DNA of 56,417 bases, taken from NCBI GenBank assembly GCA_000310025.1, contig FN647768.1, positions 27,851 to 84,267 on the forward strand. The letters are read 5' to 3'. The notes beneath the pieces are model-generated. The model was given only the letters and a program-made list of their open reading frames with translations. It was not told the origin of the DNA and searched no databases. Within the stretch, counting starts at the first letter, position 1. Every line of letters starts with the position of its first letter. Positions 34,831-45,065 of the stretch are shown here, one piece after another. The translations under genes were made by a program, and so were the position numbers. Origin of the DNA: Ectocarpus siliculosus. Its lineage: Eukaryota > Sar > Phaeophyceae > Ectocarpales > Ectocarpaceae.

Positions 34831-35700
34831 CACACAACAATACCCACCTCGGCCCTGAAATCTTGGCGGAACTTCAATAGCCCTTGCCGACCCCAGATGT
34901 TTCTGGTGCTGTACGCTATGTAGTCCTGGAACCGGCCACACGTCGGACAACCGCAGTGGTGGCGACTGTTGCTGTCCTTTTTGTCCGCGCGAGCGCGCGA
35001 TCTTGGGTTCTATCGGTTTTTTCCGCCGTGCATTTTTGTCATATTCCGCCGCGTGGAAATTAACGCGAAGAGAGACAAGTGTACGGATGCGGCGACTCAT
35101 GTACTGCAGTTCCGATCCCACGATACACAGTCCCATACACGAGAATGACCACAAAATTGTCTAGTTTACAGAGTTGACCTGTTGCCCACGTTGGAGCAAG
35201 GGAATTTAGCTGGATGGCGCTAACTAGCGCAGCGCCCCGTGTTATGATAGTGTGAACCTTGAAAGTCGCATGTTTTTAGAGTAACAACTCGTGCTCATGG
35301 TGCTTCCGCTCAGCATTCAGCAGAAAACTCTGTGACTGACTGACTGCGCAGCATCGGCTCGCGCTCCACATACAACAGCGCTGCGAGAGCATTGTTCACT
35401 CACTATGGGATTCAGAGTGCATTCAGTGATGCCGTTCAGTACAATATTTATTATAATAAAGGGTCGCTACGAGGAGGGCGGCGACCCTGCGCGCGCCCTC
35501 GTTCAAAGCGCTCCATCAGCGGTGAGTGGTCTTGAGAGGTAAGGCACTCCATGAGTGGTGACGAGTGACTTTGTGTATAGTGACGAAGTTCGCAAAGGAT
35601 GTATCAGTATCTATTGGATTACCTTGCGCAACGGCCCGAGCAGGTCTACAGTCTACAGATAAGACGCTTCCTTCCGCGGTTTCAGGCTGCTGGCGGCTCG
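34831..35700. other. Non-coding stretch with short hairpins
   Basis: No supported gene. A small inverted repeat (AGGGTCGC at about 35459 and GCGACCCT near 35480) could fold. Open frames are short and without motifs. Confidence 0.4.
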
Positions 35701-35771
<71 letters not shown>

Positions 35772-35885
35772 TGTGTCTCTCTCTGTGTGTGTCTTGTCTG
35801 TCTGTGTGTGTCGCTCTCTCTCTGTGTGTCTTGTCTGTCTGTGTGTGTCGCTCTCTCTGTCTCTCTCTGTCTCTCTCTCTCTGCA
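35701..35885. repeat. CT/GT compound microsatellite
   Basis: A run of about 25 CT units is followed by GT units and then mixed TGTGTGTC/TCTCTG units. The leucine-serine and arginine-glutamate frames on the two strands are products of the repeat. Confidence 0.95.
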
Positions 35886-36608
35886 TATGCACATATTACA
35901 CGGCGATCATCCACGAATCCACGAACCTACCCGCGTGGCGACCAACTTACACCACCACAGATCCAAAAGTAAGTGTGATCAAACGAAACGTTTTGGGGGA
36001 GTGCAAATGTATACACAGCATCACAGAGATACTTCCTACCCGAGGGCAGCCTCAACAAAGGGGTGCATTGGACTTCGTGCAGAGAAGATTGAGTGAGACA
36101 CACATACGCTCCGGGCTGGGTTGTAGAAATTTGAAATTGGTCATTTTGTGTTGGATGCATATCATTGGTCCACTCACCACAGTGCCGTGAATGGGGTATG
36201 CGGCGGGATACGACGATACGACCACGGGACCCCCGCAAAACATGATTCGACGTGCCTTACCATGTTGCTCTGTGCAGCCTTGTTGGTGCGCTGCGTCATT
36301 GGTGGCGCGCTGCACGAGTGTAGAAGAGGGTGCAGGAGACAAAGAGGTAGGTGGGCCCAGGGGTCACAATCTGCTGCTGTAGGTGCTCGACGGTCGCGAT
36401 TGTCAATGCTGTCGGTGTAGATCTACTTTTCTTTAGTCTTTCGTAGACCTTCATGTGTCAAGATCTTGTCGACACCTTCGTCCGTGGTGTCTCTGCTTTG
36501 TAACCGAAGACCTCCTTTTTCATGTGTCACTGAAGAGCGAATCTCTTTGGCCTGCCTTCGTTAGTTTCACAAAACTCACGAGCAAGCACACCTCCTCTGC
36601 GTTTGCAA

Positions 36609-36648
36609 GCTGGCTCTGGGCTCTGGGCTCTGGGCTCTGGGCTCTGGG
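36609..36648. repeat. GGCTCTG heptamer tandem array
   Basis: About five perfect heptamer copies in tandem. A period of seven would shift any frame crossing it, arguing against coding here. Confidence 0.85.
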
Positions 36649-37550
36649 TAAACACCGACGCTGTCCCATAGGGGGTCAAGCGAACAACAAAATGACAAGT
36701 CTCGGGGTATGTATGAAGTGCGAAGAGCTGGTTCCTGGTTTGGCTTTGGTCATTTTGATCACCCCGTGGACCAAACCCAAGGGATTTTGGTCGTCCACTG
36801 GGCTGGATTGCCTCCAAGACCGAAAAAATAGACGACTCGTATGTACTACGAACGGTAGTTTATTGCGCAGAACACACTGTGCTACTGCTGTACTACTGCC
36901 GTACACGTAGTCCAGTATAGACTACCAAGTTATTCTGGTTGGTTGGGTGGTCTTGTTTTCATCCCCTGTTCTGTGTAGGTGCTAGGGAAAGATCGAAGCT
37001 TGATAGGTTATGGCGGGAGCTGCAACTCATTCGGATAGAAATATGGTATCGGGGGGTGATTGGCTACAAGCCCGCGTGTCAGCCACACAATATGTATGTG
37101 GCGTCGTCGGCAGGACAGGAATCAGCATTGCCCTAATCGCAACCACCGAGCTCCAAAACCCAAGGAATCTTCAGATCGTTCGCAAACACAGGTCTATATG
37201 GGGACAGAATCGTGTGAAGAATCTCGAAGTTTGTCACAAACATCAACATTTTCTGCTGGGAAAAACATGGATGATGTTGAATGTGCGGTCCAAAGACACA
37301 ACGGCCACTCGTCCACAGAAAATAAATTTGTGCGATGAAAACTGAGCATGACGCAGTCAGTGGTATACAGCTTCTCCCCCAAGCTGTCTAACCTCAACAC
37401 TGCGGGTGGGTGATAGCGGTGGGCGTGCCGGCCTCAAGTGATAAAACAGAAGAGGTTGGGCCACAATCTCGTGCACACGGCGAAACGGAATCTTATCATT
37501 GCTCTTGTCCCAACAACATACATCAACCCGACAACCGATGGTAATCGTGC

Positions 37551-37552
<2 letters not shown>

Positions 37553-37621
<69 letters not shown>
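37553..37621. repeat. CT microsatellite
   Basis: A pure run of more than 30 CT units. Leu-Ser and Arg-Glu frames across it are artefacts. Confidence 0.95.
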
Positions 37622-37625
<4 letters not shown>

Positions 37626-38116
37626 CGTTGTCAAAGTGCCGAGGCCAACACGCTGTCGTCTGCGCACTAGGATATACATTTGGGTGCAAGTCCAACTGGG
37701 TGTGTGTGGGATGATTCGACCGGTCCTCCAACAGATGAAACAATAGTTCGTGTCGCTACGATTGTTTTTTGTCCCTGGGTAAAAAGCATCCCACAACCGA
37801 CCACGACCAGTTTCTGATGGTGGCAGCATCAAAGGTTTTACTTCGTTGCGTCAGTGAACGATTAACTTCTACTCTCTAGTTGGAGAGATGTGATCTCTGT
37901 TGGTGAACAGTATAATAACGCATGCTGGGAGAAGCCAGGGTGAACATGTTTCGAACGCCTTGATTGGTTTTCTTCGCTGTTAGTGCCCGTGGCGTCGACA
38001 CAACGAACTCAGGGTGCATCAGAAGCCTTTACGGACGTGCCATGTGCAGATTCCACGTCGTGGATGAATATGGTTGACAGAAACCTACAAGGCCTGGTAG
38101 TCTCGCCGTACCAACC

Positions 38117-38230
38117 AAGGTTTGTCAGACTACTCTCTCGAGAAAACCTTGGCCCAAGCCAAGATTTACATTTGCACGAAAGGGCAAGAAGTTGGCCCTA
38201 GACAAATCTTGGCCAAGGTCTGACGCAAAA
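38117..38230. repeat. Imperfect inverted repeat (possible hairpin or MITE remnant)
   Basis: CCTTGGCCCAAGCCAAGATT at 38147 pairs with AAATCTTGGCCAAGG at 38204-38218, apart from a six-base insertion in the left arm. Outer TGTCAGAC and GTCTGAC arms extend the pairing. It lies about 230 bases upstream of the coiled-coil gene. Confidence 0.5.
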
Positions 38231-38442
38231 TTTGTTCTTTGAGGAACAGTGGTAGTTTGTTCTTTTGGAGGTCCGGTTACATCATCACGATATTTAGTCA
38301 CCTCTCCTCTACAGTTACACAATGGACTGATATGCGAATATATTGTATTGTTCTACTAGAGGTGCCAATGCCGCTCGTATAATGCGCTGCTCAAAAACAG
38401 GTGTTCCCCAAAGTCCAGGCAACGACTTTTTGGCTGGAAGGG

Positions 38443-39270
38443 ATGACCGCGACGTCCCTTCTCGATATACGGCGGCAAGAACAAGATTGGTATTCATACG
38501 ACGGGCCTCTGGCTTTTTACGGGTCCGTAGGGTTTGTAGGTGTCATCACGGTTCTCCTCGGATATCTGGCTGTTTCAGCAGGGATTCGCACCAGGAAAGT
38601 TGCCGCGGCGAGACAACGGGCGAGAGAGGCAGTTCAACGGTACGAAGAGCAGGCTATGGCAGAACGCTTGGAGAAGCTCGTGCTGAAAATAATTCATCAC
38701 ATGGAAGAAGAGACGCAAGGTCGCCCAAGATCTCAGGAGGAGCGCGAACGGATGGAGGGAGCCTGGGCTCTAGCCGACGGAAGCTGTGACGAACGGGCAT
38801 GGCGTGTCCTGCGTGATTGGTTCGTGGAACGGATTGAAAAGTCGACCGCCTACTACAACCAGCGCGCCGCTGAGACCCTTCAAGAAATAGACATTTTCTG
38901 GGATCAGTGCAAGCTGAGCTTGAAGTCGGTTCCGGATATCATCAAATCGGTCGAGAGCCGCTTGAACCGAGACGAGTTGAACCCCGACTTCGATCCAAAA
39001 CTCGAACGGTTTGACTTATTAAAAGTGAACCTGCAACAAGCGATCGCGGATGCACGAAACGCCAAACAGGTTTCGAAAGGCATTCGAGAGGTGGAACTGA
39101 AGCTCTGCAGAGCAGCTCGGGAGGAGAAGAGCCTCAAGCTCAGAGCAAAACGTCTCACGCACGAAATCAAGGACACCCGCACGCGCCTCGTCGACAAGAT
39201 AGCCCGAACGAACGCCGAACTCGCCGCCGTCGAAGCAGAACTTGAAGAAGAACGCCGGCGGGGTCCCTAA
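38443..39270 (+). CDS. Predicted membrane-anchored coiled-coil protein, family unknown
   Basis: An uninterrupted frame of 275 codons from the first ATG (38443) to TAA. Near the N-terminus GPLAFYGSVGFVGVITVLLG followed by YLAVSAG is a probable single membrane segment. It is followed by basic RTRK, so the long C-terminal part probably faces one side of a membrane. The rest is rich in Glu, Arg, Lys and Leu, with heptad-like stretches (residues about 50-90 and 190-270; for example RQRAREAVQRYEEQAMAERL and ELAAVEAELEEERRR). A Trp-containing region (CDERAWRVLRDWFVERIEK, IDIFWDQCKLSL) is the most conserved-looking part. The frame stays open back to a TAA at 38380. An acceptor CAAAAACAG/GTG at 38400 is in phase 0, so this could instead be the last exon of a longer gene. 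I do not recognise the family. Length and codon character make it a real gene. Confidence 0.65.
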   Translation: MTATSLLDIRRQEQDWYSYDGPLAFYGSVGFVGVITVLLGYLAVSAGIRTRKVAAARQRAREAVQRYEEQAMAERLEKLVLKIIHHMEEETQGRPRSQEERERMEGAWALADGSCDERAWRVLRDWFVERIEKSTAYYNQRAAETLQEIDIFWDQCKLSLKSVPDIIKSVESRLNRDELNPDFDPKLERFDLLKVNLQQAIADARNAKQVSKGIREVELKLCRAAREEKSLKLRAKRLTHEIKDTRTRLVDKIARTNAELAAVEAELEEERRRGP

Positions 39271-40233
39271 CTGTACCCATGAGAGTCGACTCCAGGCCAC
39301 CAACTCAACCTCGTCTGCATCTTTCTTCATGAGTCAACCAAGAGATTGCGCAAGACGGCTGGTGCTATTATGCCTGCCTTGGGCTTCTTGTTGATGGTGC
39401 GAAAAGGGGATCTTGCAGGTGGGCCTGGTAGGGGAGACGGCCCGCGTATGGGGGTGAAAGAAGACGTTTTATTTAGGGTAGATTTCCCTGGGAACCGCAT
39501 TTTGAGTACCATCAAACTCACCAGGCGTCAAGAGTGGATTTCTGAGTCAGAGCAGCGCAGGTTAACGGTGGCGTTCGTCCGAAAATGTCGATCCTGTTGA
39601 AGGAGAGGAGTTGCGGGTGGTTAATTATTGGCCAACGGTGAGCCCATTAGTGTTCCTGTCCAGTGGGTCTCTACCGTGGCGAGAGTTAGTTACCTCCCAG
39701 TGTTGCCAATCGTGTTGGGTGGGTGGGCGGGTGTTTCTCCAGTTAGCATGGGTTGATCGCGCGCTTTCCTGTTGACCATTGCGAATAGGTCAACCTTACA
39801 CATGTGTACATGCCTTCCACATTTATTCTGGACTACGTCGATTATTACAACTTTTCGTGTGTACGTCGTTTGGACACACCAGCCGGGGTCACACAAGATC
39901 GAAGGCGGCACAGGAAAATTTTCTCAACCCTTCCTTCTGCGGCGGGGCTTTCCTTCTCTATTATGGCGAGAATGATGCAGTTCTTCTTTCCTCGTCGACC
40001 GAAAATCGTTTTGTTTTTGTACGCCCTGAAACATTCGATATCACGCTGTCCACCTTTACTTGGGCATGATCATAACCCCAGCTTGTGTGACCGCACCAGT
40101 ACTTGCACTCACGTCCGAAAACGTCAGAAGGCTTCAATGATACCAATTGAACGACTGGGGCGATCTGCTCCAGCGGTGTAGACTAAGGGTGGCTTCATAC
40201 TGTGTATCGTCAGTTTAGTGTGCTTTCGCGAAC
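39271..40233. other. Region between the coiled-coil gene and the copia remnant
   Basis: No gene supported. It may hold the 3' untranslated region of the upstream gene and decayed upstream parts of the retroelement, but I could not align any of it to gag, protease or integrase. Confidence 0.35.
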
Positions 40234-41274
40234 GTGTCCTATCACTTGGTCAGAAGGACGATGGCTCTTGGTTTTGAGCAATGCGAGGCTGATCCTTGTG
40301 TCATGCGTTTGGTGGGACGTGGTGCCGTTTCTGTTGTCGTAGTCATACATGTGGACACCATCTTTGCCATTGGACGTAAGGGTAGGTTTGATCAGTGTGG
40401 CGCCGACTTTAACGAGTATGTCCGAATCGCCCCACCTTGGGGAAGCTTCGGCGGCATGCCGGTTGCAATTTCATGCAGGACAGGGTTGCAGGTACCATCA
40501 AGATTTACCAACATGCGTCCGCTGAGAAGATCGTAACCAAGCTTGATGTGACTCGTATCCAGCAAGATCACCCCTTCCTTGTGGTTGTCGGGTTGAGGCT
40601 CGACGATTTCGATGAGGAGGGAGCAGAAGTTGAGGAGCCGTTTCGATCACTAGTCGGTCACCTGATGTGGCTGCCAAACCAAACTCGCCCAAATGTTATC
40701 CTGAATGAGGTTCGAGTTGTCACAAGGTATTCCCAACTCCCACGCATCAGACTCGTGTACTGGCAGAGCGGCTTTGCACGTCCTGTAATATGTAAACTCA
40801 CGAGTGGTTTTGGTATTCTCAGCGAGAAATGGGCAGCGATATCGACTTGGAGTTGTGCGTGGATTCGGATTTTGCGAGCAGAGACACCAACCGACGGTCT
40901 GTGTCTGGAGGTCAGGTGTCGTGATGTGTGCTATTTAGGCGCGTGTGCCATTTTTCTCGGACGCGGAAGAAAAATGTCATCCCCACTTCTGCTGAGGCGG
41001 AGTATGTTGCCATGCCCGCGGGAAGAAGGGAGACGATTTATTGCGGTATCTCTGGAGTTTTATTTTTCCGGATCGCGGCATTGGCCCAACTTCAGTGAAA
41101 GAGGATGATGTGGGGGCGATTCACCACCTAAACGCGAAGAACCCGGCGACTACGCCTACCTCTAAGCACATCGACGTTCGTCACCATTTTATTGGGGAGG
41201 GTGTGGCAAAACGGAGAATTCAAGGTGTTCTTTTTTTGTGCCATCCGCAGAGTAGCATGCGGAATTCCTCATGA
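40234..41274 (+). pseudogene. Decayed Ty1/copia reverse transcriptase-RNase H
   Basis: Three successive plus-strand frames carry copia polymerase motifs. 40234-40436 gives ALGFEQCEADPCVMRL and VVVIHVDTIFAIGR, where the usual Val-Asp-Asp catalytic pair reads Val-Asp-Thr. 40437-about 40730 gives GTIKIYQHASAEKIV and PFRSLVGHLMWLPNQTRP. 41041-41274 gives GPTSVKEDDVGAIHHLN and TSKHIDVRHHFIGE, the typical RNase H end. Frame changes near 40436 and after 40730, plus a stop near 40936, show it is dead. Integrase and gag were not seen, so it is 5'-truncated or too decayed to read. Confidence 0.85.
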
Positions 41275-41410
41275 AACCGCGGCACCAAGGGGCGTTTGAA
41301 GCGCACCGGAGGGTTAGTGGTAAATGTTCGTTGATCTTTTGTCTGTTTTTTCCCTGTGGTTGACATTGGTTGGATTTGGTCACTTTTTCGTAGCATTTGG
41401 ATGCTAATAA

Positions 41411-41955
41411 TCTTGGGGGGGAGTTGAGGATGACGTGATTCAACAGGCGAATGAAGCAGCACGAATAATAGAAGTAATAAAAGTATACAAGTATTTGTTT
41501 TTGGCATGTTTCTGGTATCCGCGTTTTACCTGCGGGTTCTGATGAGAGTATAGAGAGTTTTTTGAACAGGGGGACTGTTACCAGAAAGCATGAGGGATAT
41601 GCAGTGGAACGGATTGTATTATATGTTAGAGGTTTTGCCAACATTGTTTTTCCTTCTCTGTTGGTTTTCCATTCATCTTGTAGTACTTTACTCTTGTGTT
41701 TTTCCTGGAGATGGCATTGAACTCTGGTGTTGGAGTTGTTTTTCTTGGAGAGTGTTTTCTGGGTATATATCCCATATGCTGGATGTGTTTGAAGAGAAGG
41801 AAACGTAGACTTTCACCGAAACTCGGAAAATGTCGGAGATCTCGTAAATCTGAGTGGAAACTGGGAGAGTTCGGAGATATATATGGAAGAGCAGGAGGAT
41901 TTACGAGTGTGGAGATAATTAATGTTGGATTTAGGGTTTCATTTTTATCCAGGTA
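41411..41955 (+). mobile_element. Polypurine tract and probable 3' LTR of the copia remnant
   Basis: Downstream of the RNase H end a GGGGGGGAG tract (41415-41423) is followed by TTGAGGATGACG, the position expected for a polypurine tract and LTR start. The next ~530 bases are clearly more AT-rich than the flanks, as often seen for LTRs. No 5' LTR was found in the window, so the right boundary is a guess. Confidence 0.45.
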
Positions 41956-43155
41956 AGGTTTGAAGAGTCTCCAAGATCGTACCGCGCACCGACTAGGTGG
42001 GACGTTTGGTGTACACGGCGGTCGGTATGATACACCGAGCCTGGGGGTTGGTAGTGTTATCCGATGGATAGAGAGAGTTGCGGAGCCCCCTGAGCCTTGG
42101 GCTCTCTAGCTCACCTCTTCCCGGGCTCCATGCACGTCAACACGACTGATGCCGTAGCAAATGGGAGCACGTGTTACATATTATCTTCATACGGATATAC
42201 ATCGGCTGCTACTAGGGTGTTAACGTCTTGTCCCCCCCCGAACACTTCGGCATTGTCTGGCGATATTTCGAAGAATGAAACTGAGAAGAGCGCCACCCTC
42301 GTGAAGTTGAACATGCCATGATCCGTACACAGAGAACGACGAACATCGACCCAGGGTCGTCGAAGAAGCGGATAATGTCACGGTCGTCCAGGACACGGAG
42401 AGTAGGTCCAGAAATCTCGTGGGGGCTCACGCCAGTTCGTTGAGTTGATTTTTTTGACACGAACTTTGTGCGTCCACGGGTCTGTAGGCGAGGAAACACA
42501 AAGAGCGAGCATGGTAGGTTTTCCACAATCTGTGCCAAAATTTGTTGTCCCTTGCGCGAGTCGCGGGGCTGGGAGTAAAAGTGTGATTAACAGAGGCAAC
42601 AAAGCCGAAGAGGGACAATACAAAACCGAGAACAAGAGAGCAAAACAGAAAGAAACGACAAACAAGCGGGAGGAGCGTGAACGAAGGCGAGCCAAAAGCT
42701 GCACCGTGGTGGTGGATAAAGCGTGCTATTCGGCTGACAGAAGCGCCTACAGAGGGCACAATTCAAACACCTTCACAAGAACAGAGCACAAGATGCGATT
42801 CATCTGGGGAAACGAGCAGAAAACCCATCACATAGGCGGCGGGCGTACTCACGACATCATGACAACAACGGAAGTCCGCGATCTATCCGGACAAACGGCA
42901 CCTGCTATCTTCTTTTCATCGAATGCTTTTTTTTCTATTGAGACTTCGGAGAAACGGGAACAATACACGAACACGAGGACCACCAATCGAGGCCAAATCG
43001 ACCCGACGTCACTACGAACTGCTCGAACAACATGCCGACGATGGAAGACGTACGGGGAGAGACAACGAGAACGACACGCTTGCAACCCGCACGGCTGAGC
43101 TAAAGTTGGAACGGGTTACAGCTGGTGGCACTCCACAAGGAGGTCCACAAAAACG

Positions 43156-43251
43156 TACAGTGGGGGTCTCCGAATAAGGCGGCGGTGGGGCAGCTGATAA
43201 TGGCCGCCTTTTATCGGGCAGTCGCCTTATTCAATATGTGATTATTCCGTA
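43156..43251. mobile_element. Short TA-flanked inverted-repeat element
   Basis: The left end TACAGTGGGGGTCTCCG continues AATAAGGCGGC and resembles the left end of the element at 4237. GAATAAGGCG is matched by CGCCTTATTC near the right end, which finishes ...TTCCGTA. At about 96 bases it would be a deleted MITE. The outermost right bases do not match well. Confidence 0.4.
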
Positions 43252-43700
43252 CATGCAAGCCACACCCACAAGGGCACGATCTACCGCAGTCACGCAACAC
43301 ACCGCATACATACACCGCGGTGCTGTCGTCTCGAGTCTTCTTCAGCAACATGGAAATTCGGCGGGCTTTCTTCTGCTTCCTCAAGGCATAACTCATTTGT
43401 TTCGTACACTGTGGGGTGAAAGGGGCCACCGTCACACAAGCCAGGTTTACATCTCAGGAGAGGGATCAGGATGAGCGGGCAATGCTGCAGCAGCACCGCA
43501 CACCCATATCGTGCGATTTCTCTGTCAGCCGCAACAACTGATGCTCGGCGAGCTTTCTATGGCTTGCACGCAAGGCTCCTATCCTTGGTTTTCCTTCGAG
43601 GTGATCATATCGAGACAGCCGATGAACAAAATAAAAAATGCAAGCCACCTGACATTGAAAGCGTCGCAACAGCGGAAAATAATCATACACCACGCAAATA

Positions 43701-44400
43701 CAACCGATCGCCGATGGGGGATGTCCGTGATATCCGTTACAATAGCGCGTATGGGAGCACGTGTCAGCTGTGTGTGTTAGCCACGGGGCGCAATGGGATC
43801 TGCTGGTGATGTACAGTATGTGCTTGCGTCAGGTGGGTTTCGCCAACAAATGAACCTTTTGCAACACCAAGAACCAAAGCTTCCAAGCTGCCGGATCGTA
43901 TTCTCTCACTTAGCATACAGTCTCAACGTATCTATCCAAAACACATCTCGTGTATTTGTATGTGAGCGAGTGAGTAAAACCTTCGCACGTGTGGCAAACT
44001 CATGGTTCAGAGAACAGCTACCGAAGCCGTTGATGCTGAACCACGCAAGATCGAGGAACAATCCTCGCGATAGGGGGGGCGCATGTCGGCTGTGCGACGT
44101 GTGTTAGTCAGGTGGCGCAAGAAGATATTCCAAGAGGATCTCTGTTTTTCTAGGCATGCCGGTGCGTACGTGCGGCAGGCGAATTCGTCTATCTGCCCAC
44201 ACCACGTACGGTATGAAAGCTGCGCAACAATATTGGACAGCTACTGCCGGATCGTGCTTCGCGTGCAGCATCTAGCAGATAAGATACCATTATCATTCGT
44301 GCGGTGATGCGTCAACCTCTCGTTCTGTGTTGTATTTTGGATCCTCTCTCAAAGGCAACCAAACGTTATCAGAGCAACCGATCGTTGGCACGCAACTTGG
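43701..44400. repeat. Dispersed repeat, copy B (empty insertion site)
   Basis: Partner of 33812-34830. The segment near 44315-44345 (CTCTCGTTCTGTGTTGTA followed by TTTTGGATCCTC) corresponds to both flanks of the MITE in copy A, but with a single TA and no insert. It therefore shows the pre-insertion state. Confidence 0.6.
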
Positions 44401-45065
44401 CAACGCCCCAGTACTTCATGGAAGTTTAGATTTTTTTTTTCAACCCTGCTGATGAGACGGAGGATCCTGCCCTGCGGCAAAAATTGGAAGAGCTCAAGTG
44501 CGGTGTTGAGCAGTGAACGCCAGACCAGCTGAGAACGGATCCGCGAGGAGCGTAGCAAACAACTCTACAGCCAGGAGTGTGCGGTGTTGGTCGCTCATCG
44601 CTCTCGGGTGGAGTGTGCGCCAGGTGGGTATGAGGACTAACCCGCCGCCGCGCCTACCGCAACCCGCCAAGAGGGCCCCTCGTAATATATGAATGTAGGA
44701 AACCGCCGTCATTATACCACCCACCACACGCTTTCAGCTCCGAGGCGGCCATTTGCGAAATATGTCAATCTTTTCAGCAGTGTACTATAGCAGCTGAGTG
44801 TTGCTCGGAGTGATCAGCATAAGGATTCAAAACACGGCAGAACACATCCTTGTATTCACTAACATGCGATGGGTCGTGGTTTAAATGCGCTGGGGTGGTT
44901 GTTTGGGGCGGAAGATCGGGAGACAAGAAGAATACCGCAGCTGCATGTTTGGCATCCCCCCATTGCAACAACAGGCAACCTTTTCGAACTCCCCGCTCGT
45001 GATTGCGCCGCATTTTTGTGTTCCCCGTCAAGGTGATGAGGAGCACTTTGTTGCACACAAACACG

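Larger units (their letters stand above)
35886..38442. other. Intergenic region before the coiled-coil gene
   Basis: Holds a heptamer array, a second CT microsatellite and an imperfect inverted repeat, listed separately. A possible short upstream exon begins after GCTGTTAG at 37982, but nothing ties it to the gene at 38443. No other coding sequence is supported. Confidence 0.4.
41956..45065. other. Repeat-rich region before the SAP-RNase H gene
   Basis: Contains dispersed-repeat copy B and a small inverted-repeat element, listed separately. A 217-codon plus-strand frame at 42445-43098 is rich in Arg, Thr and Glu without motifs and starts on a non-conserved context; I do not call it a gene. 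Confidence 0.4.

Noticed and set aside
35516-36096. ORFs of 130-165 codons across the CT/GT microsatellite
   Set aside because: Their length comes from the repeat, which is open in several frames on both strands.
37357-37746. ORFs across the second CT microsatellite
   Set aside because: Same reason: Leu-Ser and Arg-Glu runs are repeat translations.
42445-43098. 217-codon plus-strand frame
   Set aside because: Composition is Arg/Thr/Glu-biased with no motif, and the 3' part overlaps the region of a small inverted-repeat element; no splice partner was found.
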